Shown here piece by piece: positions 35,482 through 47,366 of a stretch of 64,000 nucleotides of DNA. Below the pieces are notes generated by a model. That model made no database searches and had not been told where the DNA came from. It saw only the letters and a program-made list of their open reading frames with translations. Origin of the DNA: Diplocarpon mali (taxonomy: Eukaryota > Ascomycota > Leotiomycetes > Helotiales > Drepanopezizaceae); NCBI GenBank assembly GCA_024741835.1, contig JAENRP010000031.1:120784-184783 (forward strand), read 5' to 3'. The position numbers were made by a program, and so were the translations under genes. The first letter of the stretch is position 1; every line of letters starts with the position of its first letter.

Positions 35482-37947
35482 ATGTCATACCGACGCAGGG
35501 CCGGCGAGCGACCCTTTGGCCGGCCAAACTACAGAGAAGAATCTGAAGATGAGAACAGTGTCATGGGAGGCACGGCGACTGAAGCGCCTATAGCGCCTAT
35601 AGTGCCTCCTGGACGGGCGCAGACGCGGGCGGTATCACGCTCTAGAGCACCGGCTATCAGTCTATCCAATCTCCCGCGACCGGTCGTCCCTCGCGCGACG
35701 TCGACGTCGAATCTCACGGCGAGGGATAGGAAGAAAGTGCTCCTTCACCGTTCCAGCTCCTGGTGGAACCAAGCGAACATGTATCGCACGGATCCACCCA
35801 GTGACCGCTGCTTTCGCTGCTGTGAGATGAGCAAGAGTTGCAATGCCAAGGCTGTCGGCTACCCGTGCGGTGAGTGTCAGGATGCGGGTGTGGCATCCGA
35901 TTGCAGGAACGGAGTTCCGACGGTAGATTGGGAAATGCAGATTATGGAGGAAGACAGAATCGCCAGGGCGACGGACCAGCCTCAGGCACTTGCACCCACT
36001 GCAATGGGACTTCCTCTACTTGATCCCATGCCTACAAATACCCAGTCCCTCGCAGCAGCGAAGAATCGAAACGCCACCAGGCGTGTCCAGATAGCAGCGG
36101 CAACTGCAGCTTCCCCGACCAATACAAGGCCACGACGCGGGGGACTTCGCAGTGATAGGAATGGGGACTCCAGTACCAGGCCAGAAAGGCAAGATATTAG
36201 GCCTCTTCGGTCGCGAAGCGCAAGCCCAGACCCGGGGAGGAGCGGAGGACGCAAACCGCCCGCAAGAGGTGCGGCCGGACGAGCTACGAAACAGAATAGG
36301 TGCAAAGCGTGTGCTGTTGCGAAGAGAAAGTGCGATGACGGGCGGCCGTGTGGCCAGTGCCAGAAACGAGGAATCATATGTCAAGAGAAAGATGGCACGA
36401 CGAGAGCGCAGCCGCCACCGATACCGACAGCTGCCATCATCAGGAGGAACACCGGCCGATGTGAGCGGTGTGCTCACCTGCGACAGGCATGCTCGCCGGG
36501 TAGACCATGCGACCGGTGTATGCAGGCCAACGTCCCGTGTTTGCCACAAAGAGGTCGACCATATGAAGCACAGCCTAGAAGACCGCGTTATAGCAATGCG
36601 GCTCGGCGTGGCGGCGGCGACGATGATGACGATGATGACGATGACGACGATGACGATGAGCGGGACGAGGATAACTACGACGATCCGGCTGACGACGATG
36701 TTGATCATCCACGACAACAGGCACTAGCTTGGGGTTCTAACGACGTCGATGAACAAGATATAGACTTGAACATCTACGATGCATCCCCACAAATGGGGCC
36801 TAGTAGTCTACCACCACCTGCAGGGCCGTCGTCTTATACACCGGGCTGTCGGGGCTACGGACCTCCGAATGATGATGATAATCAAGCCGGCAATGGCTTT
36901 CCCCCAAACCCGAATCCTGGAGGAGGTACTTTTAAATCCATGATGGTAGCGGCAGAAAACGACGACTGGGACGAGCCAAGAGCACCTTCGGGTGTCTTCA
37001 GAGTTCTAAACCCATATGCGCCTGTTCCAGAACGGAGTAGACAGTACCACGCGTTGTATCCTAGAGAGATGGTATTGAGAACATACTACGATTCGACGGT
37101 AGCAGTTGGCGATCTTGATGGTCAAGGTTTTGGCGGGAATCAAGAGAGCCAGATCCGCCCTGTATGGGACAGAAACACTGCGATGAATGGTATCGCCCCC
37201 TCCATGGACGGACGGCGGGAGCCAGCTCGGACTTCTGGTCAGCGCTTTCTCGGTGAAAAAGCCGCTGAAGCACAAGCTGCGGCTATCCTGGCGCAGAACC
37301 AACGCAGCAGATTGAATGAGAACCGCCCCCTCCGATATACTGGTCAGGTTTATGATCCGCCGAGGCCGAGTTTCACTGGTATCATCAGAAGCCCGCCGTT
37401 GATCACGGATCCTGCGAATCGTCCCCTTCCCGACTTTGCAACCTATGATTGGGATGGGCGTCGGCCTGGGGTTACTAATGGACAGTATCTATGGCCGTTC
37501 CCACAGATTGCGCCTATGGGAGGCAACGTTCCTCTCAACCCCATCGGAGTGAGACCTGGGGATCTAGAGTGCTTTTACTGCCTAGAAGACCCCTCTACGT
37601 TCGATGTTGATGACATAGCTCTCTTCCCTGGGCAGTGCGGCAAATATCCATCCAAGGGCTGTGAGGTCTTGCCAGCCGCGCAGGCTGAACACCGGACGAA
37701 CCCGTTCTGGGCCTGCCTAGAATGCCACGAGGACCAGCTGGAAAATTGGGAAGACGAACACAGGAGACAGATCGAGCAGACGAAGCTGCCCTTGTGTCTG
37801 GATTGTGCGATGAAGGCGAATCAACAGGGCTTGATCCGTCCCCAGTGTGCGTGCACCGCTAGTCGAATGACGACCTGGCTTTGCCATGCTCATCGTGAGC
37901 AAGTGAATGCTCAGTTTACTCCGGAACTTGCGTTTGCAGAAGAGTAG
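35482..37947 (+). CDS. Triple Zn2Cys6 protein, paralogue 2
   Basis: An intronless 821-aa protein. Cluster 1 (110-142) is C-x2-C-x6-C-x8-C-x2-C-x8-C. Clusters 2 (274-300) and 3 (327-353) both follow the canonical C-x2-C-x6-C-x5-C-x2-C-x6-C pattern, with the basic KRKCDDGRPC loop typical of GAL4-type domains in cluster 2. Shared with paralogue 1 are NLPRPVV, WWNQ ahead of cluster 1, CRNG followed by a W-E pair just after it, and a C-terminal module. That module (about 697-812) includes GKYPSKGCEV, CLEC, CLDC, CACT and CHAH. It lacks the final CxxC pair of paralogue 1. A run of 13 Asp starts near residue 380, followed by an acidic stretch, and may act as an acidic activation or interaction surface (inference). 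The pair looks like an old tandem duplication. Confidence 0.84.
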   Translation: MSYRRRAGERPFGRPNYREESEDENSVMGGTATEAPIAPIVPPGRAQTRAVSRSRAPAISLSNLPRPVVPRATSTSNLTARDRKKVLLHRSSSWWNQANMYRTDPPSDRCFRCCEMSKSCNAKAVGYPCGECQDAGVASDCRNGVPTVDWEMQIMEEDRIARATDQPQALAPTAMGLPLLDPMPTNTQSLAAAKNRNATRRVQIAAATAASPTNTRPRRGGLRSDRNGDSSTRPERQDIRPLRSRSASPDPGRSGGRKPPARGAAGRATKQNRCKACAVAKRKCDDGRPCGQCQKRGIICQEKDGTTRAQPPPIPTAAIIRRNTGRCERCAHLRQACSPGRPCDRCMQANVPCLPQRGRPYEAQPRRPRYSNAARRGGGDDDDDDDDDDDDDERDEDNYDDPADDDVDHPRQQALAWGSNDVDEQDIDLNIYDASPQMGPSSLPPPAGPSSYTPGCRGYGPPNDDDNQAGNGFPPNPNPGGGTFKSMMVAAENDDWDEPRAPSGVFRVLNPYAPVPERSRQYHALYPREMVLRTYYDSTVAVGDLDGQGFGGNQESQIRPVWDRNTAMNGIAPSMDGRREPARTSGQRFLGEKAAEAQAAAILAQNQRSRLNENRPLRYTGQVYDPPRPSFTGIIRSPPLITDPANRPLPDFATYDWDGRRPGVTNGQYLWPFPQIAPMGGNVPLNPIGVRPGDLECFYCLEDPSTFDVDDIALFPGQCGKYPSKGCEVLPAAQAEHRTNPFWACLECHEDQLENWEDEHRRQIEQTKLPLCLDCAMKANQQGLIRPQCACTASRMTTWLCHAHREQVNAQFTPELAFAEE

Positions 37948-39735
37948 GTTGTCGGCTTCTCCTCAGCAGGCTTCTGGTCTTCTTTAAGATGCTGCCAGGC
38001 CGCTACCCCCTTTATCAATTGTTGTGCAATTAATGACTATTCCAGGTATCTCATCAGGATCAGCGTACTGGCGGCGCAGGGAATTGGCATCCTTACCCAA
38101 TGCCCAGGTTGTTATCGCGAGCGAGGTGACGAAAGAGCGAGAGTATGGAGTTGTAAACTCTGTCGACAGTGGTTTGGATCATGAAAACCGTCTTTCTAGC
38201 GAATTGCTGCTGTTGCGTTATTATTCTCGCCGTAAGCCTTGGAAATTCTAGTTGAATGCGAATATTGCTTTTGCAGTCGTGTGTGGCCAGTTTGTATTCT
38301 AGGGACGAGGTGCGGAAAGACGTATGTATTTGCAATTATTGCCGGCCCTATGCAAGAAAGAATGGCGATCTTCTTTACGGACAATATGTGGTCACATGTC
38401 CAACTCCCTGGTCTTTCCGTGACCATATGGCAATTGAACCCCGAGCTCTAACATAGGAGGTAGGTATCGGTGGAGGATTGCCAGCCTGCCAAGGTGATGT
38501 CGCAGAAACGTCTTGAGAGAAAACGCTAGAAGTATGTTAGTAGGCTGATGTAAAAAAGATGAGGTTGATGGTACTGGAAAAATAACATTCTTCATAAGAT
38601 CCTTCACAAACCCCTCTTCCATTTCGCAATCATCCTCACCTCCAAGTTAGCAAAGCCACCGAATTCTTTCCTCCGCCCCACTCAAAACTCTGTTCCCAAT
38701 CGATGACCACCCTCGACGAGTCCAAGCCGATGATGTATCAGAATACCTCCATAGATGGCGTGACACAGCCAAGAGCATTCCCACGCAGAAGACATGGGCG
38801 AGCGACCTTAAACTCCAAAACCGTAAGCCCGAACGAACCCGGGTACCGGGGATAGAACAAAGTAAGACCCAAACTCCATTATGCCGATATAAACACATCA
38901 TCTCTCACGCTGTCACGAGCAGACATGCAAACAAAAACACAGCCCTCTCCCCCCATCTTTATCTCCTCCCATTCGTTCCCCCCGCTTCCTTCCCTCACAT
39001 ATCTCCACCTGCCCACAGCTCCGTTCCTCATCTTCTTCCACTTTACTTCAGCTTCATCCTGTTTTGAATCCACACCTACACCTACCACCCCGCACTACCA
39101 CCTCTCAAGCCCCGGCCTCTCAGAAGTGAAAAATAAGAAAGCTTTGCATTGGAACCACCACCCCGTTCCCCACCCATATTCATCGTCCATATCCCAAAAT
39201 GATAATAGCAAACAATAAAATACGTACCTATAGTTTCGAAAGGGGGGTTAGCGGTAGAAACGAAGAAGAGAAAGGTAAGAGAAAGGAACGCATGGTCCCG
39301 CCCGTTGATTGTTGCGTGCACTGCGGTTACATAGAAATTGTTGGTTCTGCGTGTGCTGCTTGCTGGTCTTGCTGAAAGCGAAAATAGACACGCTGAACCC
39401 AAGAGCCAAATTCCCCAAACCCAAACCAAAGGCTTGTTCAAGCCCCAATGCCAATGCCAATGTCAATGCACACAAGTTGTGCGCGCCTCTGCTATGCTCT
39501 GCTCTCAGGACGAAGAGAGAGGTATGCTAAGCAATTAATCATCCATCCATCCATCCAGTTCTGCACAGCCTGATCTCCAGCTCAAAATCCAGACCCGTAC
39601 TTGCATCATGCACAGGCACCAATGACATCCCCTCAAAAAAAAAAATCCTCCCACTCTGCTTCTCAAGAAATCCACCAAAATCACATTAGTATCTCATTCT
39701 CCCATCTCCACTGACCAGCATCCATACCAGCCCAA
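37948..39735. other. Convergent intergenic region
   Basis: This is the 3' flanks of the second zinc-cluster gene (plus) and Ras (minus). The sequence is AT-rich in part, with an A run near 39640, and only short unsupported frames. It probably holds both 3' UTRs. Confidence 0.5.
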
Positions 39736-40662
39736 TCACATGATTATGCAGCCTCCGCAGCAGCCCCCTCTTTTCTCGCCCTCACTGACCTCCATCTTAC
39801 CCGAGGGTCCTCCACTGGCTGCGCCGTTGCTGCCACCTGCCGTGTATCCGGCCATTTCTTTGTTGTAGCGTCTGATTTCGCGGACAATGTCGTAGAAAGC
39901 GTTGTCGACATTGATTCGGGACTTAGCAGATGTTTCGATGAATTTGCATCCGAAAGAGCGGGCTAGTGCTTCACCCTCTGCATATCCTCGTCAGCATCTA
40001 GCATCCGATATTGTCCAGCATTGGAATTCGAGGATATTAGAGTTATGTGTAGATACTAGAGACATACCTTGCTTGGAAACTTGTCTCTCGCCCTCCAAAT
40101 CGCACTTGTTTCCCACCACGATAATGGGGAAGTAATCTTTGTCCTTGACCCGTAGGATCTGCTGTTGGAAAACCAAGATCTCGTCAAAGGACTGTCTGCT
40201 CGTGATACTATATACTAGTAGAAACCCCTCGCCTGTCCGCATGTATTGCTCGCGCATGGCAGAGTATTCTTCTTGGCCGGCCGTGTCGAGAACATCTAGC
40301 AGCGCGACCTCTTCATCGATCACGCATTGCTTACGGTAGGAGTCTAAATCACCGTTAGTCTAGGCTTGCTCCAGCTTGATTATGATGAGAAGAGGATGTA
40401 CCTTCGATTGTGGGATCGTATTCGTCGACGAAATGGCTCTGAATCAACTGAATAGTCAAGCAGGACTTTCCGACTCCACCGCCACCTACAACAACCAGCT
40501 TGTACTCTCTTAAGAACTGTAGCACGAGAAGAGATATCAGCAATCGGTACACAAGCACAAGAGATAGAAGCCGGAGGCCTTCTGCGCCAATGCAGTCTTG
40601 CGAACGCAGAAAGCAAAGAGCTGCTGATTCGATCTGGGTGGCAAGCTTACCTTTGAGGCCAT
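39736..40662 (-). CDS. ras1: Ras GTPase (fungal Ras1/RasA type)
   Basis: A small GTPase of 214 aa that switches between GDP and GTP at the plasma membrane and controls cAMP/MAPK signalling, growth and morphogenesis in fungi. Exons on the minus strand: 40662-40651, 40516-40402, 40343-40068, 39977-39736. The P-loop GGGGVGKS is at 15-22, the switch I effector YDPTIEDS at 37-44, switch [13 protein letters not shown] from 62, NKCD near 121-124 and SAK near 151-153. The tail is Gly/Ser-rich and ends [12 protein letters not shown]: a CAAX box for farnesylation with adjacent Cys for palmitoylation. The second Gly of the P-loop replaces the Ala of mammalian Ras, as usual in fungi. The first coding exon is only 12 nt (MASK). 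Introns are 134, 58 and 90 nt. Confidence 0.97.
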
Positions 40663-43600
40663 CTTTGCGTCTGTTGTTGATGGAGATTGGTTAACCTCTT
40701 CTCATCGATTGAAGGGGGGCAGGATCTGAGAGGTCGACAGCCGGCTAGTCCAGATGCTGAAACTGCTGCAGTGCGATACTTGGAGCTGGGGGTTGCTATG
40801 CTCAGACTTAGTCGTGGAAGTTCGATCGGCAGTCGGGATTGATGGTTGATGACAGGCGGGCGGATGGATCGTCGAGATGTATTTGTGTTTGTGTTTACAA
40901 AACCAGAGGATTGATGATCGTCTCGGCAGAAATCATCAATCGCAGTGGTACGTATGTCGAGGGGATGCGAGCCGGCTGGAGAATGCCGCGACCAAAGACT
41001 AGCCGATCGGTACTGGGCGGGACAGGTCGGATCTAAGCCGCTGGTGAGACGAGAGACCTCGATGATGTTTCTGGTACGAAGACAAACAAGGTGGAAAGGA
41101 AGGAGATAGTGATGAGACTGAGTGGGCAGAGGTAGAGGTAGAACACAGCACGTCCGTGCGAGTCTGTATCTTCGAGGTTAGGAACGCTAGGCGCAATGGG
41201 TTTAGCGCGGACGAGAGCCTTTTTCTTCGATTGCGATATCTCTCTCTATCAACCTCTTTAGCTGCTCTTATTACCCCCATCTCCTCATCTTCTCTGGCAT
41301 TTCCTCGATCAGCCATGACAATTAACCTGCCATTCTTGCCGGTCAAAGCAGAACCGAGCATCTTCGTCCAGTCACCAGAGCGCCACGCTGCGTGCAATTG
41401 CAAATCGATGGCTGGTATTTGGCACTGACTGCGCTGCACCCGCCGAGGAGCAAGCCCGAGCCATACCATTCAGTTATTGGCGAGCTAACCTCCATACCTT
41501 GGTGAAGAGAGAGCAATGTCCAGCCAGCCGTCCCTGCGCTCCAGCACTCCAGCAATCCAGCACTCCAGCACTCCAATCAGCACGGCCGTTCATCTTGAGG
41601 TGTGATTCGAGTGCACGGGGTACGCATTCGGCGGGGCATTCGGTGCATGTTCTTTCGCTGTTCTGGGGCCGATGGCGCCAACTCTGTCATCTTGCTTCGA
41701 TATCCCAGCGCGTCCTAAAATACTCACCACTGTATACTGTACTACCGTACTAATCATCCCAGCTATCCACATCCCAGATTGGCGATTCCGATTGGAGGCG
41801 ATTGGAGTGTGGGCAACTGCTTGCGGCGCATCTCAAACCAGCCGTTTTTGAGTGAAGGCCATGAGACATCTTCCCGCTTGTTTCTCTCACCACTACCTCG
41901 CACAATTTCTATTCTCTTTTCTTCTCCTCTTGGCTTCTATGCTCTCTCTGTCTCTCTCAGACTCAGCAAAGAATGACACTCAGCAAAAAATGACCAAGCA
42001 GATCGACAATCTAGCCGATGACTTCGCGTCCCCCCTGAATTCCTCACATTCCCACGGAATTCGCCTCACAACTTTACCTCATGCCTCATGGCCGACTAGG
42101 TTCGCCTTCAATGCAAAAGAACTACCGGTATGGGCGCCGGTATATGCGCCTTGCATCGCACCCTATGAAACTCATCGTCTGGTCATCACCATCATCACCA
42201 AGGCACCTCAGCCTCCGTACTCGCATCTACTGCGAGCTTAACTCTCAACTACCCCTCCTCCGGCAATCCCCCCGTCAACGCCTTGCCAGAACCCCTAATC
42301 TCCCAGACACCGGTAGCGAAGCTTCTCTGCCCCGCCCGGGCCAGAAACCAAAGCTGTCGAAGATTATTCCGAGACAGAAACGGGCTTGGCCTTCCCTGTT
42401 CCGATTTCTGTCGAGATAAAAAACGGCTGCAGCTTTGAAATCCGTTAATTTAAACACGATATTTGTTTTGTTTTGTTTTGCTTCCATCTACATCCTCAGC
42501 TCACAAGCTTCCGTTGTGAGAATTGTGTCACATGTCGCTCTGATCCGGTCCTGCTTTCAAGGCTATGGTCACTGTCACTCACACCAGCGGCCACTAGAGC
42601 AGCCACAAGAAGATGCTGTACAATGTACGCCCACCATCTCCCACCCCCCTGGCGACCCACAGAATACTGTATTCAAATGCGATTCCTTATTTGGTCCCCT
42701 CAACAGCCTCGATGTTCGCCGAGTATGTTTGGACAGTAACCCTTCCAAGATTTTCTTAATCTCCGAAAACCAACCCTCACACCCAGATCTGCACATCCCG
42801 ATTACATTCTCACATACAAGAACCCTTTCCTTCCACACTCGCTCCCTTCTGCCAGTTCGCTGCTCTAATGTGGGCATATCTGTCAAATGGACTTGAACCA
42901 ACTAAAATCTCACTTACCCCTAAAATCAAAGTCCCACATTAGGAGACCATTAATCAACACCTGTACGCGGTATCTCCTAAGAACCACCAGCTCTTATAAG
43001 AGTCTGCAGAGCTAAGATTAATTCCCTTCGACTGCGAATGCGTATTCCCGGGCGTTCTAAAGCAGACATAAGTACTATTGACTAGATAACGAAAATTTTA
43101 CTCGACCCTTTTGTAAATACCCTCTACTTTAGACCTCTATCTACGTTCTCTAAAAAAGTACTTATAATATATGCTTATAATTAGAGGAATGACTTGAAAA
43201 TAGTCATTAGAATAAATAAGGCGGGCTATAGTATTTAAAGAAAGGCTAATGGAAAAGGATTTATTTCAAAGTTAGTATAAGTTGATAAGAGGTTTAAGGT
43301 AGCCAGCCGTAAGACCAATGCTGGCACTTGGTGAAATGACTCCACACTTGGTGGACGTACCGCAATAGATGTCTTACTTTTGTAAGCGAATGTCATATAT
43401 CCTGAGTGTGAGCTTCGCACACAGCCCCTGGCAGGTTCTATTTGATCCATCTAGCGCCAGCCACTGAAATCTCCCCAACCCGGCCTCCGTCTACCAGACC
43501 CGTTCTTCCATAGTCCTACTCGGGCTCGAACTTGAACCCCACTCGAACCTGGGTTCGGGTTTGCATATTCAAAATATCCACCTTGTAGGAAGCATTCTGG

Positions 43601-44533
43601 AACGTGTCCCTCTCGACCACATGTTTTCGAAAATTCATGACATCACATCATACTATACACAACTGCCTGACTACCCGCCATTGCCGCGCCTATCTCTGTC
43701 CCTGTCTTTCCTCGACTTCTCTCCTTATCCCTCTTCTCTTTCTCAATATCTACCCCCCGTTTCTCAATCACACCGTGGTTTAGCATCTATCGCCAGCCTC
43801 CTATTTACACAGACCAAGCTCGACACCTACTTACCCAGCAACATAACTACCTGCACACCAATGTAACCCCATCTCTGGCCCAAACCAACGAACCGCGTAA
43901 TCGCTTTCTGGGAAGCAGCTGCCCTCCTGATAAGATCGCAACCGTAATGGCAACATCGGGATTGAATATCAAAGATTGAACTTCGACATCCCATGCGAAA
44001 GCTGAGCCTGCAGCGAGATTCTCTCTCCTCTCATCCTCTTTCTTTTTAAGCAACCCTACTCGCTGCGAGTATTCAGCTCCCAATCCCGAATCTTCGCACA
44101 CAAAATACCAACAAAGTGGCGTGTCAGAGGGATTGTGGGTTCATACGATACGAGGCATGAAGTGTTGGAGAAATGTATGTATCACTGAATGGTATTCTTA
44201 CTGGCGAAACTCTTTTTCGTCTTCTCATCTCCTATTAGCATATTACTATGCAAACAAGCAAACAGGCCAGTGCGCGCATATTCATAGAAACCCTTTTTTC
44301 TAAGAAAAACCAGCCTGCCCACCCGCTGAAGCGGATCAACGAAACGAAAAGGTATCAAGTGTACGCTCACTGCCCGCGGCTTCAACTCTCCTCACCACTG
44401 CACCTCTCATGTTTCCTCCTACAAGCAATCCCCAGATCCAACACGACCGGCTCCAGTTACCAAATCTGCAAAAACGACACCAAGAGCCTCGCTAAACCTT
44501 CCCCTCCTTTCTTTCTGAAAGAAAATCTCTCGC
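40663..44533. other. Long intergenic region with element copy B
   Basis: About 3.9 kb with no gene I can support. The first kilobase is probably the long 5' region of ras1. Short frames at 41.8-42.9 kb and 43.5-43.9 kb show no domain. A TTTTG repeat sits near 42463, and copy B of the dispersed element at 42953-43290. Confidence 0.5.
42953..43290. repeat. Decayed dispersed element, copy B
   Basis: The partner of copy A at 6203-6575, in the same orientation. Shared blocks occur in the same order, for example CTCCTAAGAACC, AAGAGTCTGCAGAGC, CCTTCGACT, GCGGGC-ATAGT and GATAAGA. This copy is more A/T-rich, consistent with transition-biased decay. No coding capacity remains. Confidence 0.6.
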
Positions 44534-46270
44534 CTATTTCATTTGCCCCGCCTCTGCAGCCGGCACCGTCAGGTTCGGATCCAATTTATTTGCCGTCGCC
44601 GTCGAATGCGGGCCCTTAACCTCTCCATTTACACTCCCATTCGGACTCAGGTTCCCACTTTTCTCATTCAGACTCAAGCCCTCCGCAGCCGTCACGAAAC
44701 GTTGCGGCTCTGGTCTGTCCGCTGGCACTAGCTCGCCTTCCTGCACCTCGTGCGCAGACGGCTCTGTTTTCGACGCTGTGACCAGCTCGCTCTCCTGAAC
44801 TTCCTGCGCAGGCGTAGGAGGTTGTGTCGGAGCCTCGAGCTGGGCTCTTGTTGGCACGATGAGGCCAGAAGGTTGCAACTCTGGTTTATTGTCTTCGCTT
44901 TCTGTGCTTGCCGTGTTGAGTATCTGTGCGGTACCAGCTGCAGCAGCGTGCCCGTTCGTAACGCCGTCGATGTCGTCATTGCCGCCTAGAATATACTTCA
45001 AGGTGCAGACTTCATCATTACGTTGCTTGCCTTTCACTGAGCCAACTGACTTGGCGGCAATCTCTCTCTCGTCTTCGACGTGTTTGCCTTCTACGGGTTG
45101 TCCCTTCTTGTTTGTCCAGTACATTGGTCCGTGGGGGAAGTCCTTCTTGCCTTCTTCCCATTCGACGACTTTCGTTAGGGCAGGGTCGAGCACTGGTAGA
45201 TCCCCAAACACAAATTCCAGTTTGCCGCCGTATTTCACGGGTATGTTGGCCGGATCAATGAAAGACTCAAGCGTCTTTTGCGTGTCGTGCGAGGAGAGGA
45301 TAAATATCTTGGAAGTGGTGATTGGGTCGAACCATTTCTTGACCCAGCCCCAGACTGTGGGGAAGAAGCTTGGGGCGCCGATTATCTATCGTTCATCAGA
45401 ACCATTTCCTAGTCTCAAGCCAACGATTCACTTTGTGGGACAAACAAGGCGGACTTACGAAGATCCTATCCAGCGTCTCTGGGTAATGAGCCGTAGCCAG
45501 CGTAGACGCATCCTGCATGTGTGCCCTCAGATTCCAAAACTGCTTCAATCCCACCCCCGAAATATCCACAATATTGTTACTCTGAGTGATCGGCGTGCGA
45601 GGATGCTCGCGGTCGGTCAGCGCCGTGCACAGCGGCATCACAAAGCGGATCAGGTTCTCGTAGAGGGCGAACAAGCGCAGCAATTTGGCGGGGGTCTTGC
45701 CGTCTGTTTTGGCTTTGCTTGAGGTCTCCTTGGCGGATTTCTCGTATGCGGACATGGCTTTGGAATTTAGGTGTCTGACCTCGAACACGTACACCGGAAT
45801 GCCGCGGCGGTCTCGTCGCCCGGTCCATTGAGGATACTGGTTGCTTGTATTAGATAGATGCGGTGATGAGTAGAGGGGGATTTACCAGTCTACGAGTCTC
45901 TTCGTACTGCTGGAGGTCTATCGTTTCGTAGAGGATATCTAATTGATTGGCTTTTCGCCAGTCTTCTGTTTCTTTGAACTGCGTGAAAGCATCTGCAACT
46001 GCGAAGCGGCGAGCTCGAAGAAAACGTCTGGATACAGTCAGCCTAGAGCTTAAGGGATTGAGCTTGGGAGACCTGCAGCAAAGTGGCGTCATCGTGTGTT
46101 TCTGGCACTTCCGCACTGGCAGGCTTGTAGTATCCCTTCTCCTGACATAAAATCTTGAAATTCTTGAATGCTGTTTCCTCCTCGTCGGACAGATGCCCCA
46201 AATGCCCCTGCGGGAACCCGTATTCAACCACCGCAGATTGGACCCTGTGTGCGGGACCGGCAGTCGACAT
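44534..46270 (-). CDS. SEC14-like CRAL-TRIO lipid-transfer protein
   Basis: A phosphatidylinositol/phosphatidylcholine-transfer-type protein of 521 aa. Exons on the minus strand: 46270-46077, 46027-45886, 45836-45459, 45385-44534. The CRAL-TRIO N-terminal helix includes HDDATLLRFLRARRF near 60. The lipid-binding lobe includes RRGIPVYVFEV, VDISGVGLKQFWNLR, HYPETLDRIFIIGAPSFF, WFDPITTSKIFIL and IPVKYGGKLEF. The last 150 residues are disordered and contain a short internal repeat (EVQESELV / EVQEGELV). Intron 1 (49 nt) must use a GC donor (GCAGGT) to keep LLRFLRARRF in frame. The other introns are 49 and 73 nt. It likely acts at Golgi or endosomal membranes; that location is a family inference. 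Confidence 0.93.
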
Positions 46271-47366
46271 GATGGTCTATTGAATACAAAGGATTTCACC
46301 GGCGTGAAGTTTGGGGGATGTTGTCGCGGCTCAAAGTTTTCTTCTAAAGTTCTGTTTGTTGACGAGGGGGGGACTAGGACTTTAAAATTGCTTGTAGTTC
46401 CCACGTCATCCCTACCTAATGTACTTTCCCTCAAGGAGTGAGCCGACACTATTTTTTAAAAAAATTAAAAAAAAAAATTTTCAGAGCGGCTTAGTCAGCT
46501 AACGTCTTGATTTTCTCGAATCAAGGAGCCGGGACAAGCATAATCCATCTCTTGCTGACCCGAAGCAATGATGCAAAGACGAGGCGGCGAAGGATGGTCT
46601 GATAAGCGCTTTTCCAGCCACAGCCCGGCATCTTCGGCACGCTTGCAGGGGCAAAACTTAAATCCGCGGAATCGGTAAGGTGAAGATACTCCATGGGAGG
46701 GTATTTCTCGAAGGTCGAAAGGGCAAGTAAGAAACGAGCCAACGGGAGATGCCGGGGATATCAGAGAAGGGAAAGAAGATGGGGTCCGGGATGGGCTACG
46801 AGGAGAGCAGAAGAGAAGCGAATGGTCGAAATCTTTATTCTCGGTCTTGAAAGGAATACTTCAGATAAGTCAAGGATTTGGAGCTGCCTCCGAGTACCTG
46901 ATTAGTAGCAGAGAGTACAGAATACTCGCATAGAATACTCGTATAGACGGGAGTGCACGTAGTAGAGTACAGAGCTCGAGCTGGGGGAACGGTTGCTGGC
47001 TTGTGGCGGACGACTTGTGGCTTGTCAGCATCATGGCCCCTGCGGCTACTATTGAAAGTACACAAACAAAACTCCATGATGCTCGGAATGGGAGAATCGA
47101 GCTCTGGCATAGGCTTCCTCGCGGAAGCAGGCATTCTTGAGTTTCGAGCCAGCTGTCCTCCGTTCCGAGTGAGAAATGCCATTCGACATCTGCGAGTCTG
47201 CGAGGGCATAGGTACAGCTGAGGTGAGGGCGGGCGTACCTGAGCAAACGCACATCTGCGCGTACGGTACCCCACTAGCCTGCCATCACAACCACCTGTTG
47301 TCATGCCACAACGCTGCAGCAACACCACGCCGAAGACTTGTGTCCACGCTTCTCCCCCTTCTTTAG
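46271..47366. other. Divergent promoter region
   Basis: About 1.1 kb between the SEC14-like gene (minus) and the molybdopterin-fold gene (plus). An A/T tract lies at about 46455-46482. No gene is supported. Both promoters should lie here. Confidence 0.5.

Noticed and set aside
43500..43570. TTCGAAC-like motifs resembling a tRNA T arm
   Set aside because: Repeated CTCGAAC/GGTTCGG text does not fold into a cloverleaf; no acceptor or anticodon stem is present.
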